From contig DHDF01000131.1 of NCBI GenBank assembly GCA_002399225.1, forward strand, positions 1 to 18,139: a stretch of 18,139 bases of DNA, read 5' to 3'. The notes under the pieces are model-generated. The model was not told where the DNA came from, made no database searches, and saw only the letters and a list, made by a program, of their open reading frames with translations. Below are positions 5,717 to 13,684 of this stretch, piece by piece. The number at the start of each line of letters is the position of its first letter. Positions within the stretch are counted from its first letter, which is position 1. The translations under genes were made by a program, and so were the position numbers. This stretch comes from a bacterium UBA4883 (GTDB taxonomy: Bacteria; Bacillota; Clostridia; Oscillospirales; Acutalibacteraceae).

Positions 5717-8700
5717 TTATGTGGATTGCAGTCCAAGGTTAAAGCCCTGATTCGAATTCACCTTGTTCACGGTTTTTGCCACCGTCTTGCTATCTACCTG
5801 AAGAGTGGTATCCTTTTCAGAAATCTTCTGCGCGACCTCTAAGATTTGCGCCAGCACCGTTGCAACGCTTTCATCGGGTTCTTCGACGGTCCCACTGGCG
5901 GTGCTTTGTGGCGCCACAACTGCAGGATTCGCGTAGCTTTCGGAATATCCTTCGGACCCGGAGGTCGGGCTTGCCGAAACCGTGCTGGTAAATCGGTAAT
6001 CAAATGCGGTGGGAACAGATTGAGCCATCAGTTTAGAAACGGCTTGCATATTGTCGGTAAAGCCCTTCCCAATACCGAGGGCGAGATTTTTACCAATGAC
6101 ATCTGCGAAGACTTGCGATGGAGAATGGATGTGGAACTTGTCTTTGAATGTATCGATAATTCCCTCTGCGAAACTTTTTATTTTGCGTTTCAGCCAATCT
6201 GTTGCACCGTAAATTCCTTCCCATAGGCCTTTGACTATATTGTCCCCCATATCAGAAAACACGGTAGAGGGGGAATGAATCCCGAGAACATCTTTAGCCC
6301 ACTGGGGGAGCCATCCAAACATCTTCTTCCATAAAGGCTCGTCGTCCTGGATTTTCTTTTGCGCACTGCTCGAAAGAGCTGCGGCGGAATTTGCCCCTAT
6401 ATCTCCCATCTGCTTTTTCAGGTCGTTTTCCTTGCTCTTAGCTCCGGCCGCGGTATCGGTCCCCATTTTGGCACCGGCAAGTTCAGATGTGGTCTTTCCA
6501 GCTTTCTTGTTTTCCGTGCCGGTTACAAGACTGTTCGACATATTGATGCCAAGGTCCTGAAGGTTTTTCTTTAATGTAGGAGTAATCTCAATCGTTTTCC
6601 CTGTCACAGTATCTCTAATTCCAATGATGGTTTTTCCTGAAGCGTCCGTCGCAAACTGGATATTATCGATAATTCCCTGTGCAGTGCTTTTGTCAACGTT
6701 TTTCCCCGCATCTTTCGCAGTCGCAAGCGTGTTTAAGAATGTCGGATCGGTAGAAAACTTCTTGCCGACCATATAATGAATTGCATCAATATTCCCACCA
6801 ATAGCTTTCAGCTGCTCAATATCGGAAATTCCCTTTGCGACATTGGTCGGGACAGCTTTCCCCGCTACCGTTGCGGAAGATGCGATCTGTTTCAAATCAG
6901 TTTCCGTAGGCTCCAAAGACGTAACCAAGCTCTCAATGTTCTTTCGCGCGGATGTAGAGATTTTCCCTGACCTCTCCATATCATTCAGTTCTTTTTGGTA
7001 TGTGCCACTCACAGCATTTACGAGACCAGAAATAGATGTGGTATAGGTGCCTTTGGAATTGTCAATGCCGACTTTCCAGCCGGTTGACATGGCTTCTTGG
7101 ACTCCGGAAGACCATACCGGTTGCGCAGATTTCAATTCGGAGCTGAATTTGCTGTTGACGGTATTCAGGCTGATTTCCAATCCAGAAAGCTCCAGCGTAG
7201 CTTTTTTGTTGTTAAAGGACTCCTGAACGTCCGCCAAAGACTGCTGATAAATTTTATCGGCATTTTCGACGTTATGCTCCTTATTATACTGATATTGTGC
7301 TTCGATCTGCTCAATAACAGTAATTTTATTCTGGCTGGCCTGTTTAATCTCTTCCTGGATATTACTCTGAATTTTCGACTGTAAATCCTTGAAGCTATCT
7401 GCCGTAATTTCCGTGCTCTTTGTATCCAATTCAAGGGATTTCAAAGTAGCCTGATACTTCTGGTCGGCAATCTTCTGGAGAAGATCATTCATCTTTTTCT
7501 GGATTTCCTGAATTTTGATAACTTCTCCCTCGGAAAGTACATTATCAGCGAAAGCCTTATTGACTTCGTTGGAAAGCTGGGTCCCCAGCTTATCAAGCTC
7601 GGCCTGAGTATCGCTATAATACTTTGTCGTGAAAGCAGTAAGGTTCTTTGCCGTCGCAGACCCAGGCTCCAAAACAGCGTCGATAGCAAGAGACACGGCG
7701 TAATGCTGCTGTTGCACATAAGCTTTCGCGTCAGAAACAAAGCTGTTGATCGTTTCTTTATAGGTGCTCATTTCACTTTTGGAAAGTTTGAGCCCTACGG
7801 AAACTTCCCAATTCATTTTGTTCAGCGTTTCAATGTCGTTTTTGATATTTGTTTCGAGATCGGCGAGTTTGCTTTTCGCATCGATTGCCGCATCAATCTT
7901 GATAGTCCACGGCGTTGTGGTGAGCCGCTTCGCAATATCTTCAACTTCGGAAGCAGAAAGAGAAATTTCGCCGAACCTTCTCGCAAGATCGGCTTTTACT
8001 GCCGCATCCTGAGCCTGCTTAATCCCAGCGGCGAGGCCGATAAAGGCTCCGGCCACAGCGGCGATAATCATTCCCTGTGGCCCAAAACCGGCCTGAAACG
8101 CAAGGCCAAGCCCGGTAACGGCTCCGGACAAACCCAAGAGCCCGGCGCTGAGCTCGGGAGAAAGATCATTCAGCTCTGCAAAGGTAGCCAGTGCAACACC
8201 AATCCCGACTGCGCCCGCAGTCCAATCCGTCAGCCCAAGCTTGAAGGCGAGTAGTCCAGCCGTCACGCCAGCCAGAAGTGATGGGGCAATCTGCATATCA
8301 GAAAAATGAATTGCAAGGCCAGATATGGCTGCGGAAACGGCTCCTATCGCCACGGCAAGCGGCAGATTATTCGTGAACGAAAATGCCAACATACCGGCGC
8401 CAAGTCCTGTCAGGGCAGATGTCAGCAGATTGATAGCGTTGTCCGTGCCGAGAAGTTCGACCAAGCCGGATTCAAGGAGAGCAGAAATCCCGAGCGCCAA
8501 TTTGAAAGGCATCCCGGTAAACTGCTTCAATACCAGAGCCCCACCCAGCGCGATCAGGCTTCCGTTCAAGAGATCAATCTTCGACTTCTGCGGAAGGAAG
8601 TGGGAGATTGCGGTCGCAATGGCCCCGATGGCGAGCGCCAGAATTGGATTCTTGGTCAGCCCATACGCCATGATTGCCGCGGCAATGCCGTTCAGGATAT

Positions 8701-10726
8701 CCGCATAGTCCAGCATCGAAAGCCACTTTCCGAGTCCGCCGAACGCTCCGTTTACTCCCCAGAGAGCATCGGCAAAGGTTTTGAGAGGATCCTCTCTGAA
8801 AGCATCGATGAAGTCACGGATTTTCTTTTTTAGAGCATCAATATTGTTGCTTATCGCATCGGACAAGGCGTTATACGATGGGAGATCGATACCTCCGAGA
8901 ATATTTCCACCAGCCCCGCCCGCGGCTCCCGTACCAGAGCCGGCGCCGGCATCAGAATCATTATTGTCAGTTTGAAGGATATGTAGCTCGTCGAAACCGG
9001 AAATCAAGTTGTCCAACTCTTTCTTGGAATCTTTCGCCTTTTTCCCTACATCGCCGACGCCTTTGCCAACGTCGCCAAGGCTATCCGTGGCATCATCTGC
9101 GCTGTTCGTAAGATCAGTCAAGGAGGAATAATCGATCTTTGGCATCTTGAATCCGAAGAAAGAAGCAATCTCGCTCGCCAATTCACCAATAACTTCGACA
9201 ACCGCGGTTACCGGAGGCAAAATTGCGAGTAACGCCGGAATAAAAATGCTGCCGATCGCACGACCGGTAATCTGAAGCTGCGCCTGAAGGACACGGAGAG
9301 CATTGGCCGGGGTCAAAATCGTACGAGCCATATCACCTTGTGCGTTTGTGGTTTGCTTCATAATGGCGATGTAGCGGAGTTCTGCCTTGTCTGCCTCGGT
9401 AAGGTCCCTAACCTTCTCTTTGATTCCGAGATTGTAAAGCTCCTGTTGCAGCCGAGCATTCGAGGTGTCAATGCCGAGCTCGCGGATGGCGCGTACCTGC
9501 CCGGTGATTCCGGACTGCAATTTTTGAAATGCCTTTTCTGTACTTATATTGTAGAAGGATGCGATATCATAGCCAAGCTGAGTCATATTCTCCGACATGA
9601 GCATTGCCTGTTTGTTGGCAATCCCGAACGAAGTTGTCAACTGGGCGAATACGCCCATATACCGCATCGCTTCACCGGAATCGACTCCGAGGACGCTTTG
9701 CAGACTGTCCGCAAGTTTCCGCCCTTCTTGGGCAGACGTTCCCATGGCCACCGCAAAAAGGTTCTGGTTTTCTATGTAGGAATTGATATTGTTGATAAAA
9801 CCGCCGAACGTGTTTGCAATCTGCCGGAGAATAAAGTACCAGCCATAAAAACGGCCCATAGAGAAAAGGCTGTTGGACGTTGTGCCGAGCGAGGCGAGTT
9901 TATCCTTTGCAGAGCTGACGGACTGCTTCAGGCGATCCATGAAGGACGCCGCCCGGCTGCTACCGCTGGAAACCGTGTTCATAGTGGTGGAGGCGGTTCC
10001 ACCGAATTCGCCCATCGCTGCTTTCAGACTGTTTATGCTGGCCGCATTGATTTCCGAAGGCACATTCGTTGGCAGCGGTGCGACTCCCGGGCCGTAATCC
10101 GGCGCTACGGACTTCGGAATGCGGTCAGAAAGCTCTCCGCTGTATCCGGTTTTTGCCGCCCTTGCGACGGCATCAGCCAAGCTGTTCTGCGCATCCGCCG
10201 CCCATTTTGCAGATTCCTCGATCTTCGCGTTTTTATCTGCAATGGCCTGTAGCCCCTGCTCCGCCTTTGCAGATTTCAAGGTGGACTGATCTATCGTCGC
10301 CTGCGTTTTCGCGGCCTGCGCCTGCAATTTCAGCGCATTCATAGCTGTGCCACCATTGCCGGAACGGGACAACGCCGCCAAGTCTGAAATCATGGTTTTC
10401 AGCGTCGGGTCCATTCCGCCGAGAGTTTTCAGAGAATCCGTCAGCGTCTTAATGCTCGCGGAAATTCGATCGGTTCGAGCATCATTTAGCTTGTTGATAC
10501 TGTTGGCGAGAGAAGAAACCGAGCCAGACGCTCCCTTCATGTTTGCCAGATTTTTAGACAGCGTAGCGAGGGAAGCGGCGATACCGGTCAATTCGCCGAC
10601 ACCGCCGCCTGTAACTGTTTTAAGCCTCTCAATGCTGGAAATCAGCTTATCCATGCCGGAAGAACTTTGCTTCGCCTCAGTATTGATCCTGATATTCAGT
10701 TCGTCAATGGTCTGTTCGCCCGCCAT
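5717..10726 (-). CDS. Phage tail tape measure protein (1669 aa)
   Basis: The very long protein sets tail length and occupies the tail tube lumen before DNA release. Its N-terminus (1-200) is helical and rich in Ala, Lys and Ser. Residues about 255-530 contain the conserved tape-measure region (SLFSMGRFYGWYFILRQIA, then MGTSAQEGRKLADSL, RAIRELGIDTSNARLQ and AIGSIFIPALLAILPP). A glycine-rich hinge lies near 593-613, and hydrophobic, potentially membrane-spanning stretches fill about 680-960. After a long helical part come two copies of an IHSPSxVF motif near the C-terminus, common in these proteins. At about 0.15 nm per residue a tail of roughly 250 nm would be expected. The ATG overlaps the chaperone extension by 23 bases, with GGAGG upstream. 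The frame is intact. Downstream lies the cargo island rather than the usual distal-tail gene. Confidence 0.95.
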   Translation of the reverse strand: MAGEQTIDELNIRINTEAKQSSSGMDKLISSIERLKTVTGGGVGELTGIAASLATLSKNLANMKGASGSVSSLANSINKLNDARTDRISASIKTLTDSLKTLGGMDPTLKTMISDLAALSRSGNGGTAMNALKLQAQAAKTQATIDQSTLKSAKAEQGLQAIADKNAKIEESAKWAADAQNSLADAVARAAKTGYSGELSDRIPKSVAPDYGPGVAPLPTNVPSEINAASINSLKAAMGEFGGTASTTMNTVSSGSSRAASFMDRLKQSVSSAKDKLASLGTTSNSLFSMGRFYGWYFILRQIANTFGGFINNINSYIENQNLFAVAMGTSAQEGRKLADSLQSVLGVDSGEAMRYMGVFAQLTTSFGIANKQAMLMSENMTQLGYDIASFYNISTEKAFQKLQSGITGQVRAIRELGIDTSNARLQQELYNLGIKEKVRDLTEADKAELRYIAIMKQTTNAQGDMARTILTPANALRVLQAQLQITGRAIGSIFIPALLAILPPVTAVVEVIGELASEIASFFGFKMPKIDYSSLTDLTNSADDATDSLGDVGKGVGDVGKKAKDSKKELDNLISGFDELHILQTDNNDSDAGAGSGTGAAGGAGGNILGGIDLPSYNALSDAISNNIDALKKKIRDFIDAFREDPLKTFADALWGVNGAFGGLGKWLSMLDYADILNGIAAAIMAYGLTKNPILALAIGAIATAISHFLPQKSKIDLLNGSLIALGGALVLKQFTGMPFKLALGISALLESGLVELLGTDNAINLLTSALTGLGAGMLAFSFTNNLPLAVAIGAVSAAISGLAIHFSDMQIAPSLLAGVTAGLLAFKLGLTDWTAGAVGIGVALATFAELNDLSPELSAGLLGLSGAVTGLGLAFQAGFGPQGMIIAAVAGAFIGLAAGIKQAQDAAVKADLARRFGEISLSASEVEDIAKRLTTTPWTIKIDAAIDAKSKLADLETNIKNDIETLNKMNWEVSVGLKLSKSEMSTYKETINSFVSDAKAYVQQQHYAVSLAIDAVLEPGSATAKNLTAFTTKYYSDTQAELDKLGTQLSNEVNKAFADNVLSEGEVIKIQEIQKKMNDLLQKIADQKYQATLKSLELDTKSTEITADSFKDLQSKIQSNIQEEIKQASQNKITVIEQIEAQYQYNKEHNVENADKIYQQSLADVQESFNNKKATLELSGLEISLNTVNSKFSSELKSAQPVWSSGVQEAMSTGWKVGIDNSKGTYTTSISGLVNAVSGTYQKELNDMERSGKISTSARKNIESLVTSLEPTETDLKQIASSATVAGKAVPTNVAKGISDIEQLKAIGGNIDAIHYMVGKKFSTDPTFLNTLATAKDAGKNVDKSTAQGIIDNIQFATDASGKTIIGIRDTVTGKTIEITPTLKKNLQDLGINMSNSLVTGTENKKAGKTTSELAGAKMGTDTAAGAKSKENDLKKQMGDIGANSAAALSSSAQKKIQDDEPLWKKMFGWLPQWAKDVLGIHSPSTVFSDMGDNIVKGLWEGIYGATDWLKRKIKSFAEGIIDTFKDKFHIHSPSQVFADVIGKNLALGIGKGFTDNMQAVSKLMAQSVPTAFDYRFTSTVSASPTSGSEGYSESYANPAVVAPQSTASGTVEEPDESVATVLAQILEVAQKISEKDTTLQVDSKTVAKTVNKVNSNQGFNLGLQST

Positions 10727-11237
10727 GTAAATTCGCCTCCGCCATCTGAGCTTCTAACTTCCGCTGAAATTTGATTGCACTCTGTTCCCGAATCTCCTGC
10801 ATCTTCGCATTGTGCTCCGCGATCGCGTCCTCCATCTCCTGCCGCTTTTTCTCCTGCTCCGGAGTAAGCGGAACAATCGGCTTTTCGGGATAGCTGGACT
10901 TGCTATTTGGCGCACAAGCCACAATTGCACGGGTGATGTAGGCTCCATGGAGCCACGCCACATAGTTTTCATTTCTCTTCTGCAGTTCGTGGGATGCGGC
11001 ATATTGCAAATAGGCGCTTATTGGCCCATGCCAGTAAAGATCGTACGGCATCCCCCAACTAAGCGCCTTTGCACACCGGTTGCTCAAAATCTGAGCGAAT
11101 CGCTTCTGACCGCCCTTTAGCGGGTCTTCGGAATCGTCTAAATCTTCGGACCCTTGACTTCCGGACTCGGCAGGGCCGTAAACTTCTTCTTCGTTTTGCC
11201 CTTCCGGTCCTTCGAGGTAAAAAGCATGGAATACGCC
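10704..11237 (-). CDS. Tail assembly chaperone extension (T part of G-T, -1 frame)
   Basis: This frame has no good start of its own. The frame is open from just after a TAG at 11238-11240 and reads LEGPEGQNEEEVYGPAESGS, then an acidic linker and RFAQILSNRCAKALSWGMPY. It lies in the -1 frame relative to the preceding gene, exactly as in the lambda G/GT arrangement. A ribosome slipping back one base between 11237 and 11138 would make a fusion of about 268 residues, while most ribosomes stop at 11138. Candidate slip sites are CTTTTTA (11224-11218) and GGGCAAAA (11201-11194). The T part would bind tail tube protein and the tape measure during assembly. The first ATG in this frame lies at residue ~13 of the WGMPYDLYW segment and would lose the conserved part. 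Confidence 0.75.
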   Translation of the reverse strand, partial: GVFHAFYLEGPEGQNEEEVYGPAESGSQGSEDLDDSEDPLKGGQKRFAQILSNRCAKALSWGMPYDLYWHGPISAYLQYAASHELQKRNENYVAWLHGAYITRAIVACAPNSKSSYPEKPIVPLTPEQEKKRQEMEDAIAEHNAKMQEIREQSAIKFQRKLEAQMAEANLHGGRTDH

Positions 11238-11509
11238 CTAATGAACTCATCCGTGATTTCGCTGAACGCATCCGGGCCGTATTCCTCATCCTTCACGACG
11301 GCCTCGAAGAACTCGCGGGCTTTCTGCCGGGTCGTGAACGGATGATTTTTCTGAACGGACCAGAAGAAGCACTCGAACGCGAAATCTACCGGTTTGTCTG
11401 TCAGGGCAAGAACGCCCGCGCTCTGGCATTTGAGAACCGTATCGGTGTCGAATTCCGCAAGATAGTCGTGCCCGCCATAGGAAACCTGGATTTTCTGAAA
11501 ATCGATCAT
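11138..11509 (-). CDS. Tail assembly chaperone, short form (G-like, 123 aa)
   Basis: The protein (MIDFQKIQVSYGGHDYLAEF..., then a helical region ending in a basic GKTKKKF) lies between tail tube and tape measure genes, the fixed place of the tail assembly chaperone. Such chaperones keep the tape measure soluble and recruit tube subunits, and are absent from the finished tail. AAGGAG eight bases before the ATG supports the start. The end of the gene overlaps the -1 frame extension. Identification rests on position, size and the overlapping second frame, with only weak sequence signature. Confidence 0.8.
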   Translation of the reverse strand: MIDFQKIQVSYGGHDYLAEFDTDTVLKCQSAGVLALTDKPVDFAFECFFWSVQKNHPFTTRQKAREFFEAVVKDEEYGPDAFSEITDEFIRAYSMLFTSKDRKGKTKKKFTALPSPEVKGPKI

Positions 11510-11531
11510 TTTGCATTCTCCTTTTTATTTT

Positions 11532-11560
11532 CAAAAATGCAGGGCCGGGAAGGGCCCTGC
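11532..11560 (-). terminator. Intergenic terminator/attenuator after the tail tube gene
   Basis: GCAGGGCC (11539-11546) and GGCCCTGC (11553-11560) form a perfect 8-bp GC-rich stem with a six-base loop. On the minus strand ATTTTTG follows. Placed after the major tail protein, it probably lowers transcription of the downstream chaperone and tape-measure genes, matching the high demand for tube subunits. Confidence 0.75.
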
Positions 11561-11578
11561 TTGAATCAAGCGGATGAA

Positions 11579-12040
11579 TCAGGCCCCGCCGGTCGCAATG
11601 GCCGCTTTCGTGCGGGCGCCCTGCGGATAGATAGGCCAATCGACTTCATCGAGTGCACCCAGTTCGCCGCTCGGCGTAGCCAGTTCGTCAACGGTAGTCG
11701 CCTTGAACGTGATGGTGTATCCACGCTTCGGGTATGTGACGCGCATCCAGAAGAAGCCTTTTTCCGGATCGTTCTGATCCGTCACCATTGCCGTGTGTGC
11801 GGTCAGGAAAGCCAAATCGGGAGCAACCTTGAACGTGAACGCGTCCGCCTTTTCAACCCCCGCAACAGATGATGCCTTATCGTCCGTGACGACACTGCAA
11901 TCTACGGCATCCGGAGTCGGGAATAGGTTCGGAATAGAACGGACAGAATGCTCAATCTTCGTCCAGCCTGTTTCAACAGCGGGCGCCGTTTCAGAAAAAG
12001 GCGCATACTCAACGATAAAACTCTTGATAACGTCAGCCAT
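11579..12040 (-). CDS. Major tail tube protein (153 aa)
   Basis: The size, beta-rich composition and place directly ahead of the chaperone pair identify the subunit that polymerises into the non-contractile tail tube. The sequence starts MADVIKSFIVEYAPFSE and has the patterns KIEHSVRSIPNLFPTPDAVD (about 28-47) and FFWMRVTYPKRGYTITFKAT (about 95-114), typical of Firmicute siphophage tube proteins. There is no added Ig-like domain. Upstream, a 13-base gap holds GGGGGA ahead of the ATG. A GC-rich hairpin follows the gene. There is no sheath gene between this and the chaperone, so the tail is of the siphovirus type. Confidence 0.85.
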   Translation of the reverse strand: MADVIKSFIVEYAPFSETAPAVETGWTKIEHSVRSIPNLFPTPDAVDCSVVTDDKASSVAGVEKADAFTFKVAPDLAFLTAHTAMVTDQNDPEKGFFWMRVTYPKRGYTITFKATTVDELATPSGELGALDEVDWPIYPQGARTKAAIATGGA

Positions 12041-12053
12041 GTAAAATTCCCCC

Positions 12054-12479
12054 TTATCTTTGGATTGATCTCAAAATTATGTTTGTCCGTGTATCAATGT
12101 AGGCGAAGTAATTCGCTACCGCCCGGAAAATTGTCGTGTCGCTGTACGGTGCGGCCTGAATCTGGCCTATCATGGTGAGACCGTAGGCTTCATTCAGGAA
12201 GTCGTCCGCCTCCATAATGAGCTTGTAGGCCGCATCCCGTTTCGGCGTGATAACGCCCTGAATGGACATATCCTTCGCATAGGCTTCCAGCGTGAGGACG
12301 TTCCGCACCACGCACGGCAGGCCGTCAATATAGGCCCCATCGTTGCTCGGCAGTTCGTCCAGCGTCAGCATCGGGCAGGCCGGAGATTTGACCGAATAGG
12401 CCGCTTTCACGCTCACCTTATCAAGCGTGAACGTGTGCGCTTTTAGCGCCGCGATAATGTCAGAGCCGATCAGAATCAT
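12054..12479 (-). CDS. Head-tail connector / tail terminator-like protein (141 aa)
   Basis: The protein is 141 residues (MILIGSDIIAALKAHTFTLD..., CPMLTLDELPSNDG near 35-48, and a C-terminal AVANYFAYIDTRTNIILR). Its size and its place between an HK97-gp10-like gene and the tail tube gene match the tail terminator or completion protein of siphophages, which caps the tube and joins it to the head. Its ATG overlaps the stop of the upstream gp10-like remnant (ATGA). It is intact although the gene before it is not. The assignment is mainly positional. Confidence 0.7.
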   Translation of the reverse strand: MILIGSDIIAALKAHTFTLDKVSVKAAYSVKSPACPMLTLDELPSNDGAYIDGLPCVVRNVLTLEAYAKDMSIQGVITPKRDAAYKLIMEADDFLNEAYGLTMIGQIQAAPYSDTTIFRAVANYFAYIDTRTNIILRSIQR

Positions 12480-12606
12480 TTCAGCGCCTCTTTCGCAACC
12501 GGAACGATGTTGTCCCGCATGGTGATGGCCGCGCGGAGGACCTGCTTTTGTGCAGGAATGCCGTTTGTAGTGCGCCAGTGCCCTTTAAGCCGGTCATAGT
12601 ACCCAG
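12476..12606 (-). pseudogene. C-terminal remnant of an HK97-gp10-like connector gene
   Basis: The frame ending at 12476 reads GYYDRLKGHWRTTNG, then QKQVLRAAITMRDNIVP and AKEALK: about 43 residues with the look of the C-terminal end of a gp10-family minor head-tail protein, normally 120-150 residues. Its stop overlaps the start of the next tail gene as in an intact operon. Upstream of GYYD the DNA stops resembling this family and matches a RuvC-like gene start in another frame, so the first two thirds are missing. The frame holds no credible start. Confidence 0.7.
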
Positions 12607-12668
12607 CCGCTTTCGATGTTGCCGGGATCAATTGCAAAGATAAGAGGGCCCTGTTTTTCTTCGTTCAA
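12594..12668 (-). pseudogene. N-terminal fragment of a RuvC-like resolvase gene
   Basis: Starting from TTG (12668-12666), which overlaps the methyltransferase stop, with AAAGGAG upstream, 24 codons encode PLIFAIDPGNIESGWVL and then a TGA. The AIDPGN...SG pattern, with aspartate as the first catalytic residue, is the beginning of phage RuvC-like Holliday junction endonucleases (RNase H fold), normally about 150-180 residues. Everything after the first beta strand is lost. The frame runs directly into the gp10-like remnant in a different frame. Thus this is one flank of a deletion, not a functional gene. Confidence 0.7.
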
Positions 12669-13684
12669 CTGTCTTTGATCTCCTTTCTGAAAAGTGATTG
12701 CTGCGCCATCGCGCGGTCCCTGCGCCGGTTTGCCATATCGCAATAATCCGGGTTCAGGTCAAAGCCGATGCAGTTCCGGTCAAGCTCATTTGCCGTAACA
12801 AGCGTCGTTCCGGATCCCATGAACGGGTCACATACCGTTCCGCCCTCTGAGCAACCAGCGAGAATGCAAGGCTTAATCAGTTCTGGTGGGAATGTGGCAA
12901 AATGCGCCTCCTTGAATGGTTTTGTAGATATGGTCCAGACGTCCCGCTTATTTCTCGTGTTCCCTTCCCACGGAACCGATGCGCCTAAGTGGGAGCTGGG
13001 CCTTCCCCGTTCGTCACCGTATTTTCTTGCGGCGTTTCCGCTTCGTGCCTGTTTTCCGACATTCGGATGGATGGCAAGATTTTTCCCGTCCTGAAACAAG
13101 GAATCATGCCAATCTCCGGCGGGTTCCCGAATTGCCTCGGCATCGAAGTAGTAGTGCGGCGATTTGCTGAGCAGGAAGATATACTCATGTGCTTTTGTGC
13201 AGCGGTCCCGCACACTTTCCGGCATGGGGTTTGGCTTTGCCCAGATGATGTCCTGACGTAAAATCCACCCATCAGCCCGGAGCGCAAAAGCAAGCATCCA
13301 CGGGATTCCAATGAGACTTTTTGGGGGTAAACCAGTGATGCTTTTTTCTCTGCCGACGCGCTTTCGGTTGTTATCATCGAGATAAGCCTGCTTGCCTCCG
13401 GTTTTACCGCCCCATTTCCCATCGTTGGCGTAGCTGTCGCCCATATTCAGCCAGAGCGTTCCATCGTCCCGGAGGACACGCCATACTTCGCGGAAAATTT
13501 CTACCATTCGACTTATGTATCCTTCTGGCGACGGCTCCAAGCCGATCTGACCGGCGACTCCGTAATCCCGCAGACCGTAATAGGGCGGCGAGGTAACGCA
13601 GCAATTCACGCTTTCGGCTTCGAGTTGTTTTAGCCCGGCAACCGCATCTGCACAATAGCAGCGATTCAGTTCAAGCATCCGCAT
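12665..13684 (-). CDS. Site-specific DNA methyltransferase (339 aa)
   Basis: TSPPY (residues 31-35) is the catalytic motif IV and DPFMGSGTT (286-294) the S-adenosylmethionine-binding motif I, followed by FDLNPDY (308-314). This order (IV before I) is that of beta-class amino-methyltransferases. The SPPY form suits N4-cytosine or N6-adenine methylation. The middle part (WMLAFALRADGWILRQDIIW) is conserved in phage relatives. The target site cannot be told. The ATG at 13684 overlaps the stop of the upstream gene (TGATG). A longer frame extends to 13771 only by overlapping that gene. No restriction endonuclease lies beside it, so it is probably a solitary enzyme that protects phage DNA or regulates it. 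Confidence 0.92.
   Translation of the reverse strand: MRMLELNRCYCADAVAGLKQLEAESVNCCVTSPPYYGLRDYGVAGQIGLEPSPEGYISRMVEIFREVWRVLRDDGTLWLNMGDSYANDGKWGGKTGGKQAYLDDNNRKRVGREKSITGLPPKSLIGIPWMLAFALRADGWILRQDIIWAKPNPMPESVRDRCTKAHEYIFLLSKSPHYYFDAEAIREPAGDWHDSLFQDGKNLAIHPNVGKQARSGNAARKYGDERGRPSSHLGASVPWEGNTRNKRDVWTISTKPFKEAHFATFPPELIKPCILAGCSEGGTVCDPFMGSGTTLVTANELDRNCIGFDLNPDYCDMANRRRDRAMAQQSLFRKEIKDS

Noticed and set aside
9338..10252. A 304-codon open frame on the plus strand
   Set aside because: Antisense shadow of the tape measure gene with no recognisable motif.
11059..11289. A 76-codon Arg-rich frame on the minus strand at the chaperone overlap
   Set aside because: It is the third frame of the overlap. 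The -1 frame, not this one, continues into the chaperone extension.
13404..13655. Arg-rich open frame within the methyltransferase gene
   Set aside because: Out-of-frame shadow of a gene with intact catalytic motifs.
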